Assembly (NCBI RefSeq): GCF_011440305.1
Contig: NZ_JAAOIW010000002.1
Location: forward strand, 302,084-366,083
Source of the DNA: Paenibacillus agricola
GTDB taxonomy: Bacteria > Bacillota > Bacilli > Paenibacillales > NBRC-103111
Direction of reading: 5' to 3'
Length of the DNA stretch: 64,000 nucleotides
Shown: positions 17,713-24,428 of the stretch, in pieces
How the letters are laid out: each line of letters begins with the position of its first letter
Position numbering within the stretch: position 1 is the first letter of the stretch
Translations under genes and position numbers: made by a program
The notes under the pieces: model-generated
Told to the model about the DNA's origin: nothing
The model's database searches: none
The model's input: only the letters and a program-made list of their open reading frames with translations

Positions 17713-18678
17713 TTACCATAAGCTGCTATTATTCACTTTACGGCTAATGTAGTTCGCTGTAATCAAGAGAATCAGGTTCAGCACGGAATTGAATATGCCG
17801 ACAGCCGCGCTGTAGCTCCAACCAAATTCCAGCAAACCTTTCCGGTACACGAAGGAGGAGATCACATCTGCCGTTTCGTAGGTAACCGGATTGTAGAGCA
17901 GGATGATCTTCTCGAAGCCTACGTTCAGAAGGTTCCCCATCCGCAGGATAAACATAATGGCGATCGTCGGCATAATACCAGGCAGCGTGATATGGAGAAC
18001 CTGCTTCCAGCGGCTTGCTCCATCCATGCGTGCTGCCTCATATTGCTCCTGGTCGATACCCATCAGTGCTGCAATATAAATGATCGACTCCCAGCCGATT
18101 TTTTGCCAAATTTCAGAAAGAATGTAGATGCTTCGGAATAATTCTGGCTTTTGAAGCATCGCCCTTCCGTCATACCCAAAGTACGTCAAAAGGGTGTTAA
18201 TAACCCCATCCGAGTTCGTGAAATCACTAATCATTCCGCATATGACAATCATGGAAATAAAATAGGGCATATAGGTGATCGATTGAACGACTCGTTTAAA
18301 AATCTGATTGCGAACCTCATTGATGAGAACCGCAAGAATAATCGGTGCTGGAAATTCAAAAATCAAGGAATACGAGCTAATGACAACCGTATTTTTGAGA
18401 ATACGCCAAAAATAATAACTGCCAAAGAAATCATTAAAGTGCTGCAAGCCCACCCAAGGGCTGCCCATGATTCCTTTCATCGGGGTGTAGTCTTTGAAGG
18501 CGATAATCGCTCCATACATAGGAGTGTAGTGAAAAATGACATAGTAAGCAAGGACGGGAACCATCATTAAATATAAGTATTTGTTCATCAAAAAATCTCG
18601 GAAAAACCGTTGTGCAAATGTTTGTGATTTAGGCTTGCTGGCCAATCCAGAAGCTTCAACCTGTACAGTTTTTGCCAT
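17713..18678 (-). CDS. sugar ABC transporter permease, LplB-like (copy 1)
   Basis: A 321-residue CUT1-type permease with six membrane helices and the EAA motif EQYEAARMDGASRWKQVLHITLP near residue 220. It is the partner of the LplC-like permease 21 bases downstream. The start ATG 18678 has GGAGG eight bases before it. Against copy 2 (21560-22519) it differs only by a Gly-Leu insertion near residue 11, one Asp/Glu change and one Val/Ile change. Substrate unknown; LplB/YtcP relatives are linked to plant or microbial oligosaccharides. Confidence 0.92.
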   Translation of the reverse strand: MAKTVQVEASGLASKPKSQTFAQRFFRDFLMNKYLYLMMVPVLAYYVIFHYTPMYGAIIAFKDYTPMKGIMGSPWVGLQHFNDFFGSYYFWRILKNTVVISSYSLIFEFPAPIILAVLINEVRNQIFKRVVQSITYMPYFISMIVICGMISDFTNSDGVINTLLTYFGYDGRAMLQKPELFRSIYILSEIWQKIGWESIIYIAALMGIDQEQYEAARMDGASRWKQVLHITLPGIMPTIAIMFILRMGNLLNVGFEKIILLYNPVTYETADVISSFVYRKGLLEFGWSYSAAVGIFNSVLNLILLITANYISRKVNNSSLW

Positions 18679-18765
18679 CTCATACCCCTCCTGCCTTCGC
18701 TATTCATCTATGGCTTGTAGCCTGTATAGGGAGGGAGGACTTTTCGGCCCTCCCCTTTAACAAGT

Positions 18766-20409
18766 TTAGCGTTTGTTGTAGCGATCCAAAGCTGCTTTTT
18801 GAATTTCAATAGCGCGGTCAAGCTTAACGGATTTCAGCTTTTCCGTGTATTTCTCGAAAGCATCTACTGGCTCTGCTCCCAAAATAATTTTCAACGTCAT
18901 TTCATCGACTAATGTGTTGACATCTGTCATAATTTTGGAAAATTCAGAGCTTTCTTCTGGCGTCGGTGTAACTGGTGGCATTTGATATTTGGCCATGTCA
19001 GTTTTAGACCAGATAGGAAGGGCATCTTTTTGTGATTGGAGCGCCAAATATTGGGTAATGTATCCTTTGTCTTGAACGAATGGGCCACTGTAATTGGCAC
19101 GGGTATAGCTGGCTATCGTTTGAGCCGGAGCCAATTTATCCGGATTCTTCATTAGTAGGTCCGTATATGTCGGAACCCCATTTACCATCGTGTAGCTTAC
19201 GCCTTCTTGTCCAAAGTTGAAGAATTTATTTCCTTCTTCGCTATAACCATAGTCCAGCAGCTTAACAGCCAATTCTGCATTTTTAGAGGTAGCTGTGATG
19301 GCTACCATGCCACCATTTATTGAGAACGGCAAGTCTCTCTGTCCGAACTTCGGCATATCACCTTTCTTCAAGACCGGCTGAGGAGCAGCGACCAGCTTCG
19401 CCTTAGGATCCTTAGCCTCAATAAGCGGTTGCCATTTACCGATACCGCCACCCGTATTGGCTACTGTCGCACCGGATGCACCGGATACAATGTTGGCATC
19501 AAATGCCTTCGCATCGACGGTCGCGATGTTCTTATCCAATAATCCTTGCTCGTACCATCCACGGAACAGTGCGAGCCAATCTTTATAGCCCTTTTCAGCC
19601 GGACCAAATTTGATGGTTCCACCCTCCATATAGAAGTCGCGTGTAACTCCGTAGGCGCCCATAAAATGTCCGACGTTAAATTCATTAAATACGCGCGGCT
19701 TGCTGCTTACCGTAAAAGGTGCTGTTGCACCTTTCTTTTCTTTAAAAGCCTTCAGCATAGCTGTCCAATCGTCGATAGTTTCCGGCAATGGGATTCCCAG
19801 TTCATCGAGCCAATCCTGGCGAACGATCGGGCCTTGATACACCATTAGTAAATCATCACCACGAATGAATGGGAACGAATAATAGCTGCCGTTATCTGTC
19901 TTTACCATCTTGTCGATTTCCGGATGCTCCTTCAAATATTTCTTCAGGTTAGGCGCATTTTTATCGATCAAATCGTTCAGCTTCAGAATATAGCCGTCTT
20001 TAATCGCTTTTTCCGGACCACCAGGGAAATCTTTAAAGAAGTTGTACTCGATCATGTCTGGCAGATCTCCGGAAGCCAACATAACGTTAAGCGCTTCTTT
20101 AGCTTGGTTGGTAGGTGGTGCAATGAATTTCAAAGGAACACCGGTTTTTTTCTGCCATTCTGCAAAGAATGGAACGTCTTGGTGGGTCGATTTAATGCCA
20201 ACCAAGTTACCAGTTAACTCACTCCAATAAGAGAGTGTTTTATCCGTCTTTATCGGATAAGTAGTTGCGGCTCCAGCAGGTGCTGTGGAAGCAGGTGCTT
20301 TCGTGTCAGCAGCAGGTGCAGGTGCTGCTGGTGTAGAGCAAGCGACGACCATTGAGCCCATTATTGATGTTACCACTAGCGTTGAAACGATTTTCTTGTT
20401 TCTCTTCAT
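18766..20409 (-). CDS. extracellular sugar-binding lipoprotein (copy 1)
   Basis: A 547-residue solute-binding protein of ABC family 1 (LplA/YtcQ-like). The signal peptide ends with the lipobox VVAC (Cys near residue 24), followed by an Ala/Pro/Thr-rich linker and the two-lobed binding domain. It should catch a carbohydrate outside the membrane and pass it to the two permeases downstream. The frame opens 19 codons earlier, but ATG 20409 begins the signal peptide and has GGGAGG 11 bases upstream. The copy 2 relative (22605-24245) is similar but clearly diverged, including in the ligand-binding half, so the two may prefer different sugars. Confidence 0.9.
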   Translation of the reverse strand: MKRNKKIVSTLVVTSIMGSMVVACSTPAAPAPAADTKAPASTAPAGAATTYPIKTDKTLSYWSELTGNLVGIKSTHQDVPFFAEWQKKTGVPLKFIAPPTNQAKEALNVMLASGDLPDMIEYNFFKDFPGGPEKAIKDGYILKLNDLIDKNAPNLKKYLKEHPEIDKMVKTDNGSYYSFPFIRGDDLLMVYQGPIVRQDWLDELGIPLPETIDDWTAMLKAFKEKKGATAPFTVSSKPRVFNEFNVGHFMGAYGVTRDFYMEGGTIKFGPAEKGYKDWLALFRGWYEQGLLDKNIATVDAKAFDANIVSGASGATVANTGGGIGKWQPLIEAKDPKAKLVAAPQPVLKKGDMPKFGQRDLPFSINGGMVAITATSKNAELAVKLLDYGYSEEGNKFFNFGQEGVSYTMVNGVPTYTDLLMKNPDKLAPAQTIASYTRANYSGPFVQDKGYITQYLALQSQKDALPIWSKTDMAKYQMPPVTPTPEESSEFSKIMTDVNTLVDEMTLKIILGAEPVDAFEKYTEKLKSVKLDRAIEIQKAALDRYNKR

Positions 20410-20457
20410 AATATGAAAGACCTCCCTGATACTTTTTTGATCCACATAAGCATTAAT

Positions 20458-20473
20458 ATGAGACATTTCTCAT
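20458..20473. promoter_or_regulatory. inverted repeat ATGAGA-N4-TCTCAT (copy 1)
   Basis: A perfect 6-bp inverted repeat with a 4-bp centre lies between the -10 box and the ribosome site of the first binding-protein gene. The same arms with a different centre recur at 24289-24304 at nearly the same distance from the -10 box. Position suggests an operator or an mRNA 5' hairpin. Confidence 0.5.
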
Positions 20474-20479
20474 GTTTTC

Positions 20480-20499
20480 ATTATATGTTGGCGCTTACA
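20480..20499 (-). promoter_or_regulatory. -10 box with adjoining imperfect cre site (copy 1)
   Basis: On the minus strand TATAAT (20480-20485) is directly preceded by TGTAAGCGCCAACA (20486-20499), which fits the CcpA consensus TGWNANCGNTNWCA except for one base. The -35 region (TTCATT) is poor, consistent with a promoter that needs an activator and is subject to catabolite repression. Confidence 0.55.
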
Positions 20500-20520
20500 C
20501 TAAATGAAATCGTATTTAAT

Positions 20521-20581
20521 GACAATTGGATCGGCAAAACGAAGATTATCATACTCAAAATGGACAATCGAGTATGCAAAA
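20521..20581 (-). promoter_or_regulatory. phased direct repeats, likely AraC-type activator sites (copy 1)
   Basis: GACAATTGGATCGGCAAAA (20521-20539) and GACAATCGAGTATGCAAAA (20563-20581) are 42 bases apart, exactly two 21-bp periods, with a weak third version between them. The proximal repeat begins 36 bases upstream of the -10 box. The second operon has the same motif as a 21-bp tandem pair. Confidence 0.55.
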
Positions 20582-20594
20582 CTACCAAAAAAGT

Positions 20595-20645
20595 AGAAAA
20601 GCCGCTTACATGCCCAGTCAATTCCAGGACAGTAAGCGACTTTAT
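20595..20645 (-). terminator. intrinsic terminator of second sugar ABC operon
   Basis: CGCTTAC (20603-20609) pairs with GTAAGCG (20632-20638), with A- and T-rich flanks. It lies just past the stop of the copy 2 distal permease and separates the two operons, so each copy is its own transcription unit. Confidence 0.65.
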
Positions 20646-20656
20646 TCGACATGCAT

Positions 20657-21538
20657 TTAGCCTTTTAAGGCACCGATCATAACACCTTTAACAAAATATT
20701 TTTGCACGAATGGGTATACGCACAGGATAGGAACGGTCGCTACCATGATGGTCGCATATTTAATCGTTTCTCCGATTTGGAGTTGGTCGCCTGCACTGGC
20801 TCCCGCTGACATACTATCCGTCTGGTTGGCAAGCAGGATCTCACGCAACGTCAATTGTAGCGGGAATAATTCCCGGTCTTTAAGGAAAATGGATGCATAG
20901 AACCATCCATTCCACTTCTCAACAGCGTAGTACAGAATCATAACGGCAATTACGGGCATCGATAATGGGATAATAATTTTGAACAGGATCGTGAAGTGAT
21001 TGGCCCCATCGATCTTGGCTGACTCTTCCAGGCTATCCGGTACCGACATAAAGGCCGTACGCATGATAATCAGATTAAACGTGCTAACCGCAAACGGAAT
21101 AATCGTTGCCCATAGAGAATCGATTAAACCCACATTTTTAACGGTTAGATACAAGGGAATCAAGCCACCATTGAAGAACATTGTGAACACGATAATCAAG
21201 ATAAACGCCTTGTTCCACATCACATTTTTACGGGAGAGCACATAAGCCCCCATAGCCGTCATCAATAAATTAAGGGTAACACCCATAATTAGAATAAATA
21301 ACGTGTTCCGGTATCCAATCAAGATACCTGGGTTTTTGAATACACTCTTGTACGCTTCTATACTGAATCCGAGCGGTTTAAGCAGCAGCCCCTTATGGGA
21401 TATCAGCTGCCCCGCGTCGCTGATCGATGCAAATGCTACATACAGCAACGGATAGAGTGCAAAAATCATTAAGATGACGAGCCCCACATGAATAAAAACA
21501 TCCATTAGTCTATCCGCAAGACTTTGGTCTTTAGGCAT
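20657..21538 (-). CDS. carbohydrate ABC transporter permease, LplC/YtcP-like (copy 2)
   Basis: A 293-residue CUT1-type permease identical in protein sequence to copy 1 at 16810-17691, with only a few silent base changes. It has six membrane helices and the EAA loop for the ATPase. It belongs to the upstream copy of the operon, with the permease at 21560-22519 and the binding protein at 22605-24245. The last codons and the stop (TAA against TGA in copy 1) differ, which marks the end of the highly identical tract. Confidence 0.92.
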   Translation of the reverse strand: MPKDQSLADRLMDVFIHVGLVILMIFALYPLLYVAFASISDAGQLISHKGLLLKPLGFSIEAYKSVFKNPGILIGYRNTLFILIMGVTLNLLMTAMGAYVLSRKNVMWNKAFILIIVFTMFFNGGLIPLYLTVKNVGLIDSLWATIIPFAVSTFNLIIMRTAFMSVPDSLEESAKIDGANHFTILFKIIIPLSMPVIAVMILYYAVEKWNGWFYASIFLKDRELFPLQLTLREILLANQTDSMSAGASAGDQLQIGETIKYATIMVATVPILCVYPFVQKYFVKGVMIGALKG

Positions 21539-21559
21539 GGTATATTCCCTCCCTTCGCT

Positions 21560-22519
21560 TTACCATAAGCTGCTATTATTCACTTTACGGCTAATGTAGT
21601 TCGCTGTAATCAAGAGAATCAGGTTCAGCACGGAATTGAATATGCCGACAGCCGCGCTATAGCTCCAACCAAATTCCAGCAAACCTTTCCGGTACACGAA
21701 GGAGGAGATCACATCTGCCGTTTCGTAGGTAACCGGATTGTAGAGCAGGATGATCTTCTCGAAGCCTACGTTCAGAAGGTTCCCCATCCGCAGGATAAAC
21801 ATAATGGCGATCGTCGGCATAATACCAGGCAGCGTGATATGGAGAACCTGCTTCCAGCGGCTTGCTCCATCCATGCGTGCTGCCTCATATTGCTCCTGGT
21901 CGATACCCATCAGTGCTGCAATATAAATGATCGACTCCCAGCCGATTTTTTGCCAAATTTCAGAAAGAATGTAGATGCTTCGGAATAATTCTGGCTTTTG
22001 GAGCATCGCCCTTCCGTCATACCCAAAGTACGTCAAAAGGGTGTTAATAACCCCATCCGAGTTCGTGAAATCACTAATCATTCCGCATATGACAATCATG
22101 GAAATAAAATAGGGCATATAGGTGATCGATTGAACGACTCGTTTAAAAATCTGATTGCGAACCTCATTGATGAGAACCGCAAGAATAATCGGTGCTGGAA
22201 ATTCAAAAATCAAGGAATACGAGCTAATGATAACCGTATTTTTGAGAATACGCCAAAAATAATAACTGCCAAAGAAATCATTAAAGTGCTGCAAGCCCAC
22301 CCAAGGGCTGCCCATGATTCCTTTCATCGGGGTATATTCTTTGAAGGCAATAATCGCTCCATACATAGGAGTGTAGTGAAAAATGACATAGTAAGCAAGG
22401 ACGGGAACCATCATTAAATATAAGTATTTGTTCATCAAAAAATCTCGGAAAAACCGTTGTGCAAATGTTTGTGATTTAGGCTTGCTGGCAGAAGCTTCAA
22501 CCTGTACAGTTTTTGCCAT
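21560..22519 (-). CDS. sugar ABC transporter permease, LplB-like (copy 2)
   Basis: A 319-residue CUT1-type permease with six membrane helices and the EAA motif. It differs from copy 1 by loss of Gly-Leu near residue 11 and two conservative changes. The frame is open nine codons further, but ATG 22519 matches the copy 1 start. Its ribosome site (AGAGGTG, about four bases from ATG) looks weaker than the GGAGG of copy 1, because the intergenic DNA has diverged. The two permeases are 21 bases apart, as in copy 1. Confidence 0.91.
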   Translation of the reverse strand: MAKTVQVEASASKPKSQTFAQRFFRDFLMNKYLYLMMVPVLAYYVIFHYTPMYGAIIAFKEYTPMKGIMGSPWVGLQHFNDFFGSYYFWRILKNTVIISSYSLIFEFPAPIILAVLINEVRNQIFKRVVQSITYMPYFISMIVICGMISDFTNSDGVINTLLTYFGYDGRAMLQKPELFRSIYILSEIWQKIGWESIIYIAALMGIDQEQYEAARMDGASRWKQVLHITLPGIMPTIAIMFILRMGNLLNVGFEKIILLYNPVTYETADVISSFVYRKGLLEFGWSYSAAVGIFNSVLNLILLITANYISRKVNNSSLW

Positions 22520-22604
22520 CCCGCACCTCTTTCCTTCGCTATTCATCTATGGCTTGTAGCCTGTATAGGGAGGGAGGGCTTTGCGGCCCTCCCCTTTAAC
22601 AAGT

Positions 22605-24245
22605 TTAGCGTTTGTTGTAACGCTCCAAAGCTGCTTTTTGAATTTCAATAGCGCGGTCAAGCTTAACGGATTTCAGCTTTTCCACATATTTCTCGTAGCT
22701 GTCAACCGGCTCTGCGCCTAAAATGATTTTCAAGGTCATTTCATCGACTAATGTATTGACGTCTGTCATGATTTTGGCATACTCGGAGCTTTCTTCTGGC
22801 GTCGGTGTAACCGGCGGCATTTGATGTTTGGCCATATCGGTTTTCGCCCAGATAGGAATAGCATCTTTTTGTGCTTGGAGCGCCAAGTATTGTAGGATAT
22901 AGCCTTTATCTTGAACGTATGGTCCGTTATAGTTTGCACGGGTGTACAGAGATAGCGTTTGAGCAGGAGCCAATTTATCCGGGTTTTTCATTAAGAGATC
23001 GGTATAGGTTGGAACCCCGTTCACCATATTGTAGCTGACGCCTTCTTGACCAAAGTTGAAGTATTTATTTCCTTCTTCTCCATAACCGTAGTCGAGCATC
23101 TTAACGGCTAATTCCGCGTTTTTGGAATTAGCTGTAACCGCTACCATTCCTCCAAAGGAATACGGCAATTCTCTTTGACCGAACTTCGGCATATCACCTT
23201 TCTTCAAGACCGGCTGAGGAGCAGCGACCAGCTTCGCCTTAGGATCCTTAGCCTCAATAAGCGGCTGCCATTTACCGATACCACCACCTGTATTGGCTAC
23301 TGTCGCACCGGATGCACCTGATGCAATATTGGCATCAAAAGCCTTAGCATCAACGGTCGCGATATCCTTATCTAATAATCCTTGCTCGTACCAACTATGG
23401 AATAGTGCGAGCCAATCTTTATAGCCCTTCTCAGCCGGACCAAATTTGATCGTTCCGCCCTCCATATAGAAGTCGCGTGTAACTCCGTAGGCGCCCATAA
23501 AATGCCCGCTGTTGAATTCATTAAATACGCGCGGCTTGCTGCTTGCCGTAAATGGTGCTGTTGCACCTTTCTTTTCTTTGAAAGCCTTCAGCATAGCCGT
23601 CCAATCGTCGATTGTTTGCGGCAATGGGATTCCCAGCTCATCGAGCCAATCCTGACGAACGATCGGGCCTTGATACACCATTAGTAAATCATCACCGCGT
23701 ATGAATGGGAATGCATAATAGCTGCCGTTATCTGTCTTTACCATCTTGTCGATTTCCGGATGCTCCTTCAAATATTTCTTCAGGTTAGGCGCATTTTTAT
23801 CGATCAAATCGTTCAGCTTCAAAATATAGCCGTCTTTAATCGCTTTTTCCGGACCACCCGGGAATCCATTAAGGAAGTTATATTCGATCATATCCGGCAG
23901 ATCTCCAGATGCCAACATAACGTTTAGCGATTCCTTCGCTTGATTTGTAGGAGGAGCTGTAAATTTCAAAGGTACACCAGTCTTTTTCTGCCATTCCGCG
24001 AAGAAAGGCGTATCAGCATGGGTCGATTTCACACCGACCAAGTTACCAGGCAATTCACCCCAGTAAGTCAGTGTTTTATCCGTCTTTATCGGATAAGTAG
24101 TTGCGGCTCCTGCAGGTGCTGTGGCAGCAGGTGCTTTCGTGTCAGCAGCAGGTGCAGGTGCTGCTGGTGTAGAACAAGCGACCACCATTGAGCCCATTAT
24201 CGATGTTAACATTAGTGTAGAGACGATTTTCTTCTTTCTCTTCAT
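22605..24245 (-). CDS. extracellular sugar-binding lipoprotein (copy 2)
   Basis: A 546-residue family 1 solute-binding lipoprotein with lipobox VVAC and an Ala/Pro-rich linker, paralogous to 18766-20409. Changes are scattered through the chain, for example GNLVGVKSTHADTPF against GNLVGIKSTHQDVPF, and LPYSFGGMVAVTANS against LPFSINGGMVAITATS. Other stretches are the same in protein and DNA. ATG 24245 follows GGGAGG. The promoter carries a full-consensus cre site, an inverted repeat and a 21-bp direct-repeat pair. Confidence 0.91.
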   Translation of the reverse strand: MKRKKKIVSTLMLTSIMGSMVVACSTPAAPAPAADTKAPAATAPAGAATTYPIKTDKTLTYWGELPGNLVGVKSTHADTPFFAEWQKKTGVPLKFTAPPTNQAKESLNVMLASGDLPDMIEYNFLNGFPGGPEKAIKDGYILKLNDLIDKNAPNLKKYLKEHPEIDKMVKTDNGSYYAFPFIRGDDLLMVYQGPIVRQDWLDELGIPLPQTIDDWTAMLKAFKEKKGATAPFTASSKPRVFNEFNSGHFMGAYGVTRDFYMEGGTIKFGPAEKGYKDWLALFHSWYEQGLLDKDIATVDAKAFDANIASGASGATVANTGGGIGKWQPLIEAKDPKAKLVAAPQPVLKKGDMPKFGQRELPYSFGGMVAVTANSKNAELAVKMLDYGYGEEGNKYFNFGQEGVSYNMVNGVPTYTDLLMKNPDKLAPAQTLSLYTRANYNGPYVQDKGYILQYLALQAQKDAIPIWAKTDMAKHQMPPVTPTPEESSEYAKIMTDVNTLVDEMTLKIILGAEPVDSYEKYVEKLKSVKLDRAIEIQKAALERYNKR

Positions 24246-24288
24246 AATCGTGAAACCTCCCTAATATTTTTTATGAACCGATATTGTC

Positions 24289-24304
24289 ATGAGATACCTC
24301 TCAT
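24289..24304. promoter_or_regulatory. inverted repeat ATGAGA-N4-TCTCAT (copy 2)
   Basis: The same 6-bp arms as at 20458-20473 with centre TACC, placed just downstream of the -10 box of the second operon. Conservation of the arms but not the centre between diverged promoters suggests selection on a palindromic protein site or hairpin. Confidence 0.5.
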
Positions 24305-24311
24305 TTATTGT

Positions 24312-24331
24312 ATTATATGATAGCGCTTACA
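24312..24331 (-). promoter_or_regulatory. -10 box with adjoining consensus cre site (copy 2)
   Basis: TATAAT (24312-24317, minus strand) adjoins TGTAAGCGCTATCA (24318-24331), a full match to the CcpA cre consensus TGWNANCGNTNWCA. The -35 region (TTACCT) is poor. CcpA bound here would block RNA polymerase. Confidence 0.65.
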
Positions 24332-24351
24332 ATAAGGTAATATTCATTACT

Positions 24352-24391
24352 GACAATTGGGTATGCAAAATAGACAATTAAGTATCCAAAA
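24352..24391 (-). promoter_or_regulatory. 21-bp-phased direct repeats, likely AraC-type activator site (copy 2)
   Basis: GACAATTGGGTATGCAAAA (24352-24370) and GACAATTAAGTATCCAAAA (24373-24391) are 21 bases apart, two turns of the helix. They begin 35 bases upstream of the -10 box of a promoter with a weak -35. This is the usual layout for two AraC-family subunits activating transcription. The AraC-type regulator gene ends 37 bases away at 24428. Confidence 0.65.
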
Positions 24392-24404
24392 ACGTTCACT
24401 AGAA

Positions 24405-24428
24405 GCAAAAAGCCGCCTGGAGGCGGCT
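24405..24428 (-). terminator. intrinsic terminator of AraC-type regulator gene
   Basis: GCCGCC-TCCA-GGCGGC (24412-24427) is followed by five T on the minus strand. The stem begins directly after the regulator's stop codon (24428-24430). It separates the regulator transcript from the activator sites of the operon it likely controls. Confidence 0.88.

Larger units (their letters stand above)
16810..20581 (-). repeat. tandem duplication, copy 1 of sugar ABC operon
   Basis: The three genes and promoter region here correspond to 20657-24391 in the same order and orientation, with an offset of exactly 3,847 bp through the permease genes. Identity is uneven: almost complete in the two permease genes, lower with many silent changes in the binding-protein gene, and low in the terminator. 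See the findings for the gene-conversion reading. Confidence 0.9.
20657..24391 (-). repeat. tandem duplication, copy 2 of sugar ABC operon
   Basis: This is the counterpart of 16810-20581 and the copy nearer the regulator gene at 24428-26818. Both copies keep the -10/cre arrangement, the inverted repeat and the phased direct repeats, so regulation was duplicated with the genes. Confidence 0.9.

Noticed and set aside
18151-18570. 139-codon plus-strand frame, repeated at 21998-22417
   Set aside because: Both are antisense to the LplB-like permease genes and are alike only because the genes are duplicated.
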